Assembly: GCF_000336575.1 (NCBI RefSeq)
Contig: NZ_AOPO01000001.1
Coordinates: 620,001 to 684,000 of the forward strand
Source of the DNA: Vreelandella titanicae BH1
Lineage (GTDB): Bacteria > Pseudomonadota > Gammaproteobacteria > Pseudomonadales > Halomonadaceae
DNA: 64,000 nt
Direction: 5' to 3'
Shown here: one piece after another, positions 8,300 through 17,121 of the stretch
Layout of the letters: each line of letters starts with the position of its first letter
Position numbering within the stretch: position 1 is the first letter of the stretch
Translations under genes and position numbers: made by a program
Notes under the pieces: model-generated
Told to the model about the DNA's origin: nothing
What the model saw: the letters and a program-made list of their open reading frames with translations, nothing else
Databases searched by the model: none

Positions 8300-9465
8300 G
8301 CGGAGGCCTCCTTGGATGTCTGTTGATGATCAGGGTTAGCCGAATCGTCGCGCTTGCGACGCTTGAGGTAGCGAAACAGCCCCGCTACCCCCTTGGGCAG
8401 AAACACTGTGACCAGTACAAACATCGCACCTAATGCAAACAGCCAGGCATCAGGCATGACGCCGGTAAAGATGGTTTTGGCATAGTTAACCAAAATGGCA
8501 CCAATCACTGCGCCATAGAGTGTGGCGCGACCGCCCAGTGCGACCCACAGCACAATCTCGATGGAGAAAATCGGCGAGAACTCGCTGGGGTTGATAATCC
8601 CCACTTGCGGCACGTAGAGCGCCCCCGCCAGGCCTGCGAGCATCGCCGAGACCACAAACACAAACAGCTGAAAGCGCTCGACCCGATAACCGAGAAAGCG
8701 CGTACGCGCTTCGGCATCCCGAGTGGCCACGCTGACCCGCCCCAGCTTGCTGGTCACAATCGCACGGCACAGGATATACCCCAGCGCCAGCGCAACGCCG
8801 GTGACCAGGAACAACCCTAGGCGCGTGGCATCGCTGCGCAGGTCAAAACCGACGATTTCGCGGAAGTCAGTCAGGCCGTTATTACCGCCGAAGCCCATCT
8901 CGTTGCGGAAGAAAGCCAGCATCAAGGCAAAGGTCAGTGCCTGGGTGATAATCGACAGATATACCCCGGTGACCCGTGAGCGAAACGCCAAGAAGCCGAA
9001 CACTAACGCCAGCAGCCCCGGCGCCAGCAGAACCATGGCAAAGGCGAACCAAGCCATATCGAAACCGTGCCAGAACCACGGCAGACTGTCCCAGTTCAGG
9101 AACACCATAAAGTCGGGCAGCACCGGGTGGCCGTAGGTACCGCGATCGCCAATCTGGCGCATCAGGTACATGCCCATGGCGTAACCGCCAATGGCGAAAA
9201 AGGCGCCGTGGCCGAGGCTCAAAATGCCCAGATAGCCCCACACCAGATCCACCGCCACGGCCAGCAACGCGTAGCTTAGGTACTTACCGAACAGGTTGAC
9301 CGTATAGGCACCCACATGCAGTGGGTTATCCGGCGGCACTGCCACGTGCAGGATGGTGACCAGCGCCAGCGCGGCCAGTAGCACGCCGAGAAAAATCTGC
9401 GTAGAGCGCTCGCTGAATGGGCGTGTTAGCCAAAAATTCGTCGATGATTCGGTCGTTAAAGACAT
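8296..9465 (-). CDS. urtC: Urea ABC transporter permease UrtC
   Basis: Inner-membrane LivM-type permease of the urea importer, 389 residues with about ten hydrophobic segments. Family segments include DLVWGYLGILSLGHGAFFA near residue 75, GNNGLTDF near residue 195, and GRATLYGAVIGAILVNY near the C terminus. The last 25 residues are charged and cytoplasmic. The gene begins 3 bp after urtB and overlaps urtD, so it sits inside a tight operon. Confidence 0.93.
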   Translation of the reverse strand: MSLTTESSTNFWLTRPFSERSTQIFLGVLLAALALVTILHVAVPPDNPLHVGAYTVNLFGKYLSYALLAVAVDLVWGYLGILSLGHGAFFAIGGYAMGMYLMRQIGDRGTYGHPVLPDFMVFLNWDSLPWFWHGFDMAWFAFAMVLLAPGLLALVFGFLAFRSRVTGVYLSIITQALTFALMLAFFRNEMGFGGNNGLTDFREIVGFDLRSDATRLGLFLVTGVALALGYILCRAIVTSKLGRVSVATRDAEARTRFLGYRVERFQLFVFVVSAMLAGLAGALYVPQVGIINPSEFSPIFSIEIVLWVALGGRATLYGAVIGAILVNYAKTIFTGVMPDAWLFALGAMFVLVTVFLPKGVAGLFRYLKRRKRDDSANPDHQQTSKEASA

Positions 9466-9468
9466 CGT

Positions 9469-11082
9469 TTAGCCCTCCGCAGCCCGGCCCTTCTGCGGGA
9501 AGAGTCCACGCGGGCGTTTCTGAATGAATAGGATAATAAAGACCAACACGATAATTTTGGCCAACACCGCGCCTGCCCAGGGTTCCAGCACCTGGTTAAT
9601 GACCCCCAGCGATAGCCCGGCCACCAGCGTGCCCCACAGGTTACCCACGCCACCGAACACCACCACCATGAAGGAGTCGATGATGTAGTTCTGCCCCAGG
9701 TTGGGGCCGACGTTGGTGAGCTGGGAGAGCGCGACCCCGGCAAGCCCGGCCACACCCGAACCTAGCGCAAAAGTCATGATATCCACACGAGTAGCACGAA
9801 TGCCCATGGAGCGTGCCATGGCGCGGTTTTGGGTCACGGCGCGCACCTCAAGCCCCAGCCGCGTGCGACGCATAATCAGCATCAGCCCGGCAAACACCAC
9901 CAGCGCAAAGCCGAGCACGTACATGCGGTTGAGGGTTAATGAGAGCGCATCGTTAACCACCAGCGAACCGCTCATCCACTCGGGAGTGATGACGGTACGG
10001 TTAAGCGGTGAAATCACCGTGCGCACCAGCTGCTGCAGAATCAGGCTGATACCGAAGGTGGCTAGCAGCGTCTCCAGCGGACGGCCTTTGAGGAACTGGA
10101 TAACACCGCGTTCGATCGCCACACCAGCCAAAGCGGCGACCATAAAGCCCGCGGGAATCGATAGAATCAACGCCAGCCCAGGCTGGCCGGGCAGCAACTG
10201 CTGCATCGCCCAGGTGGTGTAGGCGCCCAGCATCATCAGCTCGCCGTGGGCCATGTTGATCACACCCATGACCCCGAAGGTGATCGCCAGGCCAATGGCC
10301 GCTAGCACCAGCACTGAGCCGAGGCTCAAGCCGAAATAGAGCGTTTCCAGACCGCGATTGATTTTGAGCTGCTGCTCAATGCCCGCCAGGGAAGCGGCAG
10401 CGGCGTTGGCGACGACGGGATCATCGCTATTGGCTGCCCGGCTCAATGCCACGCGGGAACGGGGGTGTAGGCTGCCGTCCAGCGCTTCGACCCCAGCCAT
10501 TTCGCCCGCTTCGGCGCGGTAGATCGCCACGGCCTGGGTCAGCCGGTAACGCACCTGCTCGTCCTCTTCCTGTTCGATCAAGTCGTCGAGAGTGGGCACC
10601 AGCTCACCATCTACTTCACCTAACAGGCGCTCGGCCGAGGTGCGGCGGCGTTCCACATTAGGCGAGTAGAGGTCAACCACCGCAATGGCGCTGCGCAGCT
10701 GATTACGTAGGTTGTTGTTGATGCCGATACGCTCCAGATCACGGCGGGACATCTCGCCCAGCGCTTCGCCGGTCAGTACATCGGCCACCGGCCAGTCGCG
10801 GCCACGGTTCTCGAGCACCAGCACAAAGCGGCCATCTTCGGTACGCTGCAAGCGGCCATCCAGCAAGGCCTGCAGCCAGTCTCGGGCGCGTTCGTCATCG
10901 CTTTGCAAAATGGCGGTGATTGCGTCGCCTTTGTCAGCGTAAGATTCAACGTCCAGCGCCTCTAACAACTCGAGCGCGGCGTCATCGTCGGCAGTATTCG
11001 TGGAGCTCGTTTGTGCTTGGGCGGTCACTGTGATGCTTAACAACAGTAGGCACAGCAGCCCTAAGGAAAGGAAACGCCTCAT
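9469..11082 (-). CDS. urtB: Urea ABC transporter permease UrtB
   Basis: LivH-type permease partner of UrtC. I start it at the ATG of MRRFLSLGL (537 residues): an AGGAAG ribosome site sits about 8 bases upstream and the protein then begins with a clean signal peptide ending near TAQAQ. A longer in-frame extension of 18 codons lacks these features. Residues about 25-235 are a hydrophilic extracytoplasmic region, seen in proteobacterial UrtB proteins. The remainder is the membrane permease, with GVMGVINMAHGELMMLGAY and the C-terminal IVLVFIILFIQKRPRGLFP segment. It lies about 100 bp after urtA, a wider gap than elsewhere in the operon. Confidence 0.92.
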   Translation of the reverse strand: MRRFLSLGLLCLLLLSITVTAQAQTSSTNTADDDAALELLEALDVESYADKGDAITAILQSDDERARDWLQALLDGRLQRTEDGRFVLVLENRGRDWPVADVLTGEALGEMSRRDLERIGINNNLRNQLRSAIAVVDLYSPNVERRRTSAERLLGEVDGELVPTLDDLIEQEEDEQVRYRLTQAVAIYRAEAGEMAGVEALDGSLHPRSRVALSRAANSDDPVVANAAAASLAGIEQQLKINRGLETLYFGLSLGSVLVLAAIGLAITFGVMGVINMAHGELMMLGAYTTWAMQQLLPGQPGLALILSIPAGFMVAALAGVAIERGVIQFLKGRPLETLLATFGISLILQQLVRTVISPLNRTVITPEWMSGSLVVNDALSLTLNRMYVLGFALVVFAGLMLIMRRTRLGLEVRAVTQNRAMARSMGIRATRVDIMTFALGSGVAGLAGVALSQLTNVGPNLGQNYIIDSFMVVVFGGVGNLWGTLVAGLSLGVINQVLEPWAGAVLAKIIVLVFIILFIQKRPRGLFPQKGRAAEG

Positions 11083-11187
11083 GGGGTTCTTCCTTTGGTT
11101 ATCTAAAGAGGGGGAGTTAGCGTGCTCCCTCGCCACTTGGGCTTCAGCCTAGGGACGAGGGATCAGTATTACTCACTACAGGAGCTT

Positions 11188-12549
11188 TTACTCAGCGAGC
11201 GCCGCTTCGGCTTCTTCTGCTGCGGTGCTGCCACCGCACGAGCCGTTCACGACGTTGAAGTTGCCGCACTCCATCGGCTTGCGCCAATCGGCAATCAGGT
11301 CACGGGAGCCAGGCAGGTAGTCAGACCAGGCGTCGCCCGCCACGGTAGACGGTGTCTGCCAAACGATATCGAACTGGCCGTTGTCCTGAATCTCACCGAT
11401 CAACACCGGCTTGGTGATGTGGTGGTTGGGCATCATCGCCGCATAACCGCCGGAGAGGTTAGGTACGGTCACACCGATAATGGCGTCTTTCACCGTATCG
11501 ACGTCTGTCGTGCCCGCTTTGCGAACCGCTTCGGCCCACATATTGAAGCCGATGTAATGCGCTTCCATTGGGTCGTTGGTCACGGCCATATCGTCGCCGG
11601 TGTACTCAATCCAGGCATCGATAAAGTCGTAGTTGTCATCGTTATCGACGCTCATGAAGTAGTTCCAGGCAGCCAAGTGGCCTACCAGCGGGCCGGTATC
11701 AATACCGGTAAGCTCCTGCTCACCCACAGAGAAGGCGATGACGGGAATATCGGCAGCGTCGATACCCTGGTTGGAGAGCTCGGTATAGAACGGCACGTTG
11801 GCGTCGCCGTTAACCGTCGAGATTACGGCGGTCGGTTTACCCTCTTCACCGAAGCGGCGAATTTCTGCCACGATGTTCTGCCAATCGGAGTGACCGAACG
11901 GCGTGTAGTTGACCATGATGTCCTCATCCGCGATGCCGTGTTCATCCTTGAGGAAGGCCTCGAGGATACGATTGGTAGTGCGCGGGTAGACATAGTCGGT
12001 ACCCACTAGTGCAAAGCGCTCGATACCGACTTCGTTGATAAGGTATTCAACCGCAGGAATCGCCTGCTGGTTAGGCGCCGCGCCGGTGTAGAAGACGTTT
12101 TCAGAGGATTCTTCGCCTTCATACTGCACCGGGTAGAACAGCAGCCCGTTGAGCTCCTCTACGACGGGCAGCACGGATTTACGCGAAACCGACGTCCAGT
12201 TGCCAAAAATCACGTCCACTTCTTCCTGATCCAGCAGCTCCCGGGCGCGTTCGGCAAACAGCGGCCAGTTAGACGCCGGGTCAACCACCACGGCCTCTAA
12301 CTGACGGCCCAGCAAACCACCGGCTTCGTTCTGCTGTTCGATAAGCATTTCGACGGTGTCTTTGAGGACGGTCTCACTAATCGCCATGGTGCCGGAAAGC
12401 GAGTGCAGGATACCGACTTTGATCGGGTCATCGTCTTGGGCGATGGCTTGGGTGCTGGCCCCCATGATGGCAGCGGTGAGTAAAGCGGTCGCGAAACGGC
12501 CACTTGAAAGGAAGGGGCGAGGGTGTGTCGAGCGTTTGAGAGTGTTCAT
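11188..12549 (-). CDS. urtA: Urea ABC transporter substrate-binding protein UrtA
   Basis: Periplasmic urea-binding protein (Leu/Ile/Val-binding fold), 453 residues. A signal peptide occupies about residues 1-38, ending near TQAIAQDD. Typical UrtA segments follow: KVGILHSLSGTMAISE, a FGNWTSVSRKSVLPV stretch, and GTDYVYPRTTN near the middle. The C-terminal region has CGGSTAAEEAEAALAE. The start follows AAGGAGATTAACA, a good ribosome site. The upstream region has a sigma-54-like promoter and NtrC-like boxes, so induction under nitrogen limitation is expected. Urea delivered here would feed the urease encoded from ureD leftward. Confidence 0.95.
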   Translation of the reverse strand: MNTLKRSTHPRPFLSSGRFATALLTAAIMGASTQAIAQDDDPIKVGILHSLSGTMAISETVLKDTVEMLIEQQNEAGGLLGRQLEAVVVDPASNWPLFAERARELLDQEEVDVIFGNWTSVSRKSVLPVVEELNGLLFYPVQYEGEESSENVFYTGAAPNQQAIPAVEYLINEVGIERFALVGTDYVYPRTTNRILEAFLKDEHGIADEDIMVNYTPFGHSDWQNIVAEIRRFGEEGKPTAVISTVNGDANVPFYTELSNQGIDAADIPVIAFSVGEQELTGIDTGPLVGHLAAWNYFMSVDNDDNYDFIDAWIEYTGDDMAVTNDPMEAHYIGFNMWAEAVRKAGTTDVDTVKDAIIGVTVPNLSGGYAAMMPNHHITKPVLIGEIQDNGQFDIVWQTPSTVAGDAWSDYLPGSRDLIADWRKPMECGNFNVVNGSCGGSTAAEEAEAALAE

Positions 12550-12667
12550 TGTTAATCTCCTTGCACCCCTTATGGCTGGGGTTTGTTATGACCGAGGCTT
12601 GATGATTGGCTTCGCACTTGGGGTTGTTGTGTTAGCTCCCCCAATACGTTCACTAGCCAATAACTCT

Positions 12668-12683
12668 TGCAAGGGATGCGCCA
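12668..12683 (-). promoter_or_regulatory. Sigma-54-like -24/-12 promoter of urtA
   Basis: Minus-strand TGGCGC-ATCCC-TTGCA matches the sigma-54 consensus TGGCAC-N5-TTGCW with one mismatch and exact spacing. It uses the same TGGCGC variant as the ureD promoter. The predicted start point is about 105 nt upstream of the urtA start codon. Confidence 0.65.
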
Positions 12684-12758
12684 GATTGACACAAAGTTGT
12701 CTTATAGCTCTTTAATCAGCCACTTAATAATCATCAGAAAATCTCAAAATCCACCACA

Positions 12759-12828
12759 TGCACCAAAATAAAGCGCATTAACGCTGCTGAAGCACCCTCT
12801 CAATGCACCAATAAAAGACAGTGCACCA
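12759..12828. promoter_or_regulatory. Cluster of NtrC-like boxes upstream of urtA
   Basis: Three TGCACCA elements occur at 12759, 12804 and 12822, with a further GCACC at 12792. The first continues as AAAATAAAGCGCA, closely matching the box upstream of the first glnK. They lie about 75-160 bp upstream of the sigma-54-like promoter. The whole 446-bp gap between urtA and tctA contains these sites, the promoter and the tctA terminator; I see no gene in it. Confidence 0.45.
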
Positions 12829-12936
12829 ACTAAGTACTTGAACTTTTTAAACACAAAGTACTAACGCATTAGTTACTCATTGGTTACAAAACCACTCTTT
12901 ATTATTAGTTAAAAAAGTAGATAAGAAAGCGCAGAT

Positions 12937-12970
12937 AAAAAAAGGAGCCTTGGCATCACCAAGGCTCCTT
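12937..12970 (-). terminator. Intrinsic terminator of tctA
   Basis: A perfect 12-bp stem, AAGGAGCCTTGG with CCAAGGCTCCTT, encloses a 5-nt loop. On the minus strand it is followed by seven U residues. It lies 25 bp after the tctA stop codon. Confidence 0.9.
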
Positions 12971-12995
12971 GCTATTCACCCTTTAAGTAGTGGCG

Positions 12996-14498
12996 TTAAA
13001 CAGCCACGTCGGGTGGAATTTTCTTACGGCGTTTTTTCAGTAACGGCAGACCAAGCGACAGCAAGGCGACGACCAGTAGGCCAAGCGAGATAGGCTTGTC
13101 GATAAAGGTCATCCAGTCGCCACCGGAGATCTGCAGCGCGCGACGCAAGGACTCTTCCATAATGTTGCCCAGAATCAGCGCTAAAATCAGCGGCGCCGCG
13201 GGGAAACCAAACAGGCGCATACCCAGGCCCACCAGGCCAAAACCGAGCAGCAGCAACAGATCAAACACACTGAAGCTCATGCCGTAGACGCCGATCATGC
13301 AGAAGATCAAAATCAGCGACAGCAGTAGCGGCTTGGGCAGATCAAGAATCTTGGCGATCAGCGGTATCAACGGCAGGTTAAGCACCAGCAGGAAGATATT
13401 ACCGATATACATACTGGCAACCACGCCCCAGAACACGTCCGGACGCTCTGTCAGCATCATTGGGCCGGGATTGACCCCCATGACCAGCAGGGCACCCAGC
13501 AGTACTGCGGTGGTACCCGAACCCGGTACACCCAGCGTCAACAGCGGCACAAAGGAGCCGGTACAGGCGGCGTTGTTGGCCGCTTCCGGCGCGGCCACGC
13601 CTTTGATATTGCCCTGCCCAAAGGTGTCGCCATCTTTGGCAATGCGTTTTTCCATGCTGTAACCCAGGAACGAACCAATGGTCGCGCCAGCCCCCGGCAG
13701 AACGCCGGTGAAGAAGCCCAACACCGAGCTGCGGCCAACGGGGCCAGCGATCTCTTTGACTTCGCTACGAGTCAGTTTCAGCGAGCCAATCGCATTACGC
13801 GGCGCCTCTTTGCCACCACCGCCGCGCAGCAGCATGTAGAACACCTCGGCAAGCGCAAAAATCCCCAGCGCCACCACCAGGAAGTCGATACCGTCGAGAA
13901 GCTGAACGGAGCCGAAGGTAAAACGCTCGGTACCGGTCTGCATATCGATACCCACAATCGAGATAATTACCCCCACCACGGCGGCAATCAGCCCCTTGAT
14001 CAGCGATTTATCCGACAGCGAGACCACGGCGGTTAAGCCCAGCACCATCAGTGCAAAGTACTCGGAAGGGCCAAAGCTTACGGCCACTTTGGAAAGCAGC
14101 GGAGCCACCAGCATCAAGAAAATAACCGATACCGTACCGCCCACAAATGACGAGTAGGCGGCAATCGCCAGCGCTTTACCCGCCAGACCTTTTTTGGCCA
14201 TCGGGTAGCCGTCAAAGGAGGTTGCTACGGTACCCGCAACGCCGGGGGCGTTGAGCAGAATCGAGGAAGTAGAGCCACCGAAGATGGCGCCGTAGTAAAC
14301 CCCTGCCATCAGGATCAAACCCGACGAGGGTTCCATGGCAAAGGTGATAGGAATCATCAGGGCAAGTGCACTGATAGGGCCAAGGCCCGGCAGCATGCCG
14401 ATAATGGTGCCAGCAAATACACCGGCAAATACGTAGGCAATATTGATTGGCTCAAGCGCGATGCCAAAGCCGTACATCAAATTATTGAAGGCATCCAT
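12996..14498 (-). CDS. tctA: Tripartite tricarboxylate transporter large membrane subunit TctA
   Basis: Large integral-membrane subunit of a TTT-family secondary transporter that imports carboxylates using a periplasmic binding protein. The 500 residues hold about 11-12 hydrophobic segments and the family signatures GTIIGMLPGLGPISALALMI near residue 31, AGVYYGAIFGGSTSSILLN near residue 65, and TGVLPGAGATIGSFLGY near residue 260. It is the last gene of the tctCBA block. The substrate cannot be told from TctA; the adjacent CitA/DcuS-type regulators point to a di- or tricarboxylate. Confidence 0.93.
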   Translation of the reverse strand: MDAFNNLMYGFGIALEPINIAYVFAGVFAGTIIGMLPGLGPISALALMIPITFAMEPSSGLILMAGVYYGAIFGGSTSSILLNAPGVAGTVATSFDGYPMAKKGLAGKALAIAAYSSFVGGTVSVIFLMLVAPLLSKVAVSFGPSEYFALMVLGLTAVVSLSDKSLIKGLIAAVVGVIISIVGIDMQTGTERFTFGSVQLLDGIDFLVVALGIFALAEVFYMLLRGGGGKEAPRNAIGSLKLTRSEVKEIAGPVGRSSVLGFFTGVLPGAGATIGSFLGYSMEKRIAKDGDTFGQGNIKGVAAPEAANNAACTGSFVPLLTLGVPGSGTTAVLLGALLVMGVNPGPMMLTERPDVFWGVVASMYIGNIFLLVLNLPLIPLIAKILDLPKPLLLSLILIFCMIGVYGMSFSVFDLLLLLGFGLVGLGMRLFGFPAAPLILALILGNIMEESLRRALQISGGDWMTFIDKPISLGLLVVALLSLGLPLLKKRRKKIPPDVAV

Positions 14499-14552
14499 GG
14501 GAATTACTCTCTTAAGAACTGCTAGCGGAAAGACCTGCTAACAAGGCTTTGT

Positions 14553-15035
14553 TTAGAAAGGCAGCAAGCCAGTGGGCAGGTAAACATCCATCACCTTCGT
14601 CATGGTCAGGTAGAGCGCTAGCACTACCCCCAGCGACGTAGCGAGGTTGACCCCATGGCGGCGATAGCCGTAGTAGGCCGTCAATCCAACGCAGAGCAGC
14701 GTAGAAGCAAGTACAAAACCCAGCGGCACCAGCAATAGCGCGTAGGCGGCAATCGCCAACGAAGTCACGATGACCCGCGCCCAGGGCGTCAGTAGCAGCG
14801 GCCCGTGCTGCGCCTCTTCGTCGACTTCATCGGCACCGGCTATCGGGGTGGGTTTCTCAAAAAATAGAAACACCGACAGGATCAGTAGCGAGAAGCCTAA
14901 TACTTTAGGAAACAGGTCAGAATCGACCGGGCGCGGCAGAGGAAAGGTAGGGATCTGCCACGCCATCGCGATATAGCCAACAGCCAATACCGCAAACACC
15001 AGTGCTAACCACTGATTGGTATTTAAACGAGTCAT
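14553..15035 (-). CDS. tctB: Tripartite tricarboxylate transporter small membrane subunit TctB
   Basis: Small membrane subunit of the TTT transporter, 160 residues with four hydrophobic helices (two before and two after a charged loop around residue 75), as expected for TctB. I start it at MTRLNTNQW because a GGAG ribosome site lies just upstream; the 80-codon in-frame extension reads through the tctC-tctB intergenic hairpin and is low-complexity basic sequence. It follows tctC and precedes tctA on the same strand. Confidence 0.9.
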   Translation of the reverse strand: MTRLNTNQWLALVFAVLAVGYIAMAWQIPTFPLPRPVDSDLFPKVLGFSLLILSVFLFFEKPTPIAGADEVDEEAQHGPLLLTPWARVIVTSLAIAAYALLLVPLGFVLASTLLCVGLTAYYGYRRHGVNLATSLGVVLALYLTMTKVMDVYLPTGLLPF

Positions 15036-15060
15036 AGGAATCTCTCCGAAGGAGCCAACA

Positions 15061-15101
15061 CGTCTCCCGCGGTTAACGCATATTGTTAACCGCGGGAGAC
15101 G
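15061..15101. repeat. Perfect 17-bp inverted repeat between tctC and tctB
   Basis: CGTCTCCCGCGGTTAAC and its exact reverse complement flank a 7-nt loop. There is no U-tract on the minus strand, so it is not a standard terminator. Its position just after the binding-protein gene suggests an mRNA-stabilising or attenuating hairpin that sets higher TctC than TctBA levels. The structure is seen; the role is inferred. Confidence 0.75.
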
Positions 15102-15142
15102 CCCAGCCACGCTTGGGCGACTGGGCGATACAAGGAGTAGGA

Positions 15143-16141
15143 TTACTGGCGCAGTAGGCCAAGCTCGCTCAGCACGTCGCTGAACTGCTCTTGCTGCTGA
15201 TCCAGGAAGGCGCCAAACTCTTCGCTGTTTTGGTAGGCGTCGATCCAACCCAGTTGGTCGCTCGCTTCGCGCCATGCATCGGTTTCAAGCATTTCGGCGA
15301 ACAGGTCTTCGTAGTAGGCCACTGCCTCTTCAGGCATATCAGGAGCGCCCATCACGCCGCGCCAGATATCGAAGGTGTAGTCGAAGCCCTGCTCCTGGTA
15401 GGTAGGCACTTCGCTCAAGCCACCGCCCAAACGCTCTTCAGAAGAGACGCCCAGCGCACGCAGTTGGCTTCCTTCACCAAGTTGGCCAACCGCTTCACCA
15501 GCGCCGCCGACCACGGCTTCAATATGGCCGCCCATTAGGTTAGTCATGGCGTCGCCGCCACCCGAAAACGGGATGTAGTTGACTGCCGAGGCTTCCATTC
15601 CGGCCGCAGAGGCAAGGCCTGCAATGGCAATATGATCCATGGAGCCAGGCGCACTACCACCGCCAACGCTCAAGCTGGGATCTTCTTTCAGCGCATTGAG
15701 CAGGTCTTCGAGGTTCTGATACTCGGAGTCTGCCGCGACCAGGATGATTGAGTAGTCGGTGTTGATCCGCGCGACCGGGGTAAAGTCGGTGTGGTCGTAG
15801 CGCGAAGCACCTGCCAGCGGCACCAGAATCATCGGCGGGCTGGTGGCAAACAGCTTGTGCGGGTTGCCGCTATCGCGGGCCACTTGGGCCCAGGCTACGG
15901 CACCGCCGCCGCCAGGTACGTTGATAGCAGCGAAGCTTTCATCGGCCAGCTCTTCTTGCTGAATCACCCGCGACATGGTGCGAACGAGAGTATCCCAACC
16001 GCCGCCTGGGTTAGCCGGTGCGACGAATTCGATGGAGCGTTCAGGTGTCCACTCTTGCGCCTGTGCGGCGGTGCTCATGCCTGCAAAGGCAGCAATGGGA
16101 AGAGCAAATACAGATAAACGCTTGAGGGTAAGCGACGTCAT
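15143..16141 (-). CDS. tctC: Tripartite tricarboxylate transporter substrate-binding protein TctC
   Basis: Periplasmic binding protein of the TTT transporter, 332 residues. The signal peptide ends near STAAQAQE. The mature protein starts with IEFVAPANPGGGWDTLVRTM, the Bug/TctC ligand-loop signature, and contains VGGGSAPGSMDHIA and INTDYSII further on. I chose the ATG of MTSLTLKRL: a GGAG lies 9 bases upstream, while the alternative GTG five codons earlier overlaps that site. It is the first gene of tctCBA and follows the two-component system on the same strand. Confidence 0.93.
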   Translation of the reverse strand: MTSLTLKRLSVFALPIAAFAGMSTAAQAQEWTPERSIEFVAPANPGGGWDTLVRTMSRVIQQEELADESFAAINVPGGGGAVAWAQVARDSGNPHKLFATSPPMILVPLAGASRYDHTDFTPVARINTDYSIILVAADSEYQNLEDLLNALKEDPSLSVGGGSAPGSMDHIAIAGLASAAGMEASAVNYIPFSGGGDAMTNLMGGHIEAVVGGAGEAVGQLGEGSQLRALGVSSEERLGGGLSEVPTYQEQGFDYTFDIWRGVMGAPDMPEEAVAYYEDLFAEMLETDAWREASDQLGWIDAYQNSEEFGAFLDQQQEQFSDVLSELGLLRQ

Positions 16142-16289
16142 GATGGCGTTCTCCACGTATCAGTTTTGTTGTGTGATGAGTTTGCTGTGTAGAGCTTCTT
16201 ATTGTGAGACTGCACGCCGCGAACGTTAGAAGACCACTACCCTGACCGACAAGCTTGTGCGCATAAAAGACAAAAAGTTCTTTATGGCT

Positions 16290-16307
16290 ATTTTGTTCAT
16301 TTTGTTC
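16290..16307. promoter_or_regulatory. Tandem 9-bp direct repeat upstream of tctC
   Basis: ATTTTGTTC occurs twice head to tail, 150-165 bp upstream of the tctC start and just after the response-regulator stop codon. AT-rich direct repeats of this kind are plausible operators for CitB/DcuR-type regulators. No binding site for this protein is known to me, so this is a candidate only. Confidence 0.4.
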
Positions 16308-16332
16308 ACGCGCGCCTAATTACCACATTCCT

Positions 16333-17064
16333 TTATAGAGTGTTGAGCCACTCGTGTGCTGCCTCCAACAGCCGATAGCGGCGCTCAGGCCGCCCTACAT
16401 CACCATAGCCCAGCTCCGCACTCACCGCCTGTTCAGCAACTAAAAACTCTAAATAACGGCGGGCGGTTGAGCGACTGGCACCCATGATGCGTGCCATCTG
16501 CATGGCGGTGAGCGAGTCGGGTGCGTCGGCCAGGGCATCAATCACCCGGCGCAGCGTCAGCCGATCAATACCTTTAGGCAGGGCTTGGCTTTTAGCACGC
16601 AACGGCTCGCCGGGCTTCAGGCGCGCCAGCACGGAGTCCAGTTCATCCTGATTCATCTCGGCACGGTTGGCCAAGGCTTCACGCTCGCGACGGAAGCGAG
16701 TCAGCATTTGCGCCATTCGCGCGGCTTCAATGGGCTTGATCAGGTAGTCGAATACCCCACCACGCAGCGCCTCGCTGATGGTTTCTACTTCCCGGGCAGC
16801 GGTAACCATGACGATATCCACATGCACGTAGTCGCGGCGAATCGCCCATAGCAGCTCCAGGCCTTCAACATCGGGTAGGTAGGCGTCGAGCAAGATCAAC
16901 TGGATGTTGGTGGCCTGTTCCGCCATGATCGCCTTGGCTTCGCTACCGTTGCGCGCCATGCCCACCACATAAAAGCCGTCGCTCTGTTCAATAAAGGCCC
17001 GGTGGATATCGGCAATGCGAAAATCGTCTTCAATGACCAAAATGCCGTACTGCCCATCAGACAT
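16333..17064 (-). CDS. CitB/DcuR-type response regulator (probable tct regulator)
   Basis: Cytoplasmic transcription regulator of a two-component system, 243 residues. The receiver domain (about 5-125) has acidic residues in VIEDDFRIA, phospho-acceptor D60 in LLDAYLPD, a T in VMVTAA and K110 in DYLIKPIEA. The C-terminal part (about 165-235) reads as a helix-turn-helix: LTAMQMARIMGASRSTARRYL followed by GDVGRPERRYRL, typical of the DctR/CitB branch. It lies 57 bp after the kinase gene and before tctC, so it most likely controls tctCBA in response to a carboxylate. Confidence 0.88.
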   Translation of the reverse strand: MSDGQYGILVIEDDFRIADIHRAFIEQSDGFYVVGMARNGSEAKAIMAEQATNIQLILLDAYLPDVEGLELLWAIRRDYVHVDIVMVTAAREVETISEALRGGVFDYLIKPIEAARMAQMLTRFRREREALANRAEMNQDELDSVLARLKPGEPLRAKSQALPKGIDRLTLRRVIDALADAPDSLTAMQMARIMGASRSTARRYLEFLVAEQAVSAELGYGDVGRPERRYRLLEAAHEWLNTL

Positions 17065-17121
17065 TGCGTTCCCCCCTAGCCGTCGTGGTCACTGTTTTTG
17101 AAATTGTTGATGAAATTGTTT

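Noticed and set aside
15036..15275. Longer N terminus for TctB
   Set aside because: The extra 80 codons read through the tctC-tctB intergenic hairpin and give basic low-complexity sequence; the internal ATG has a GGAG site.
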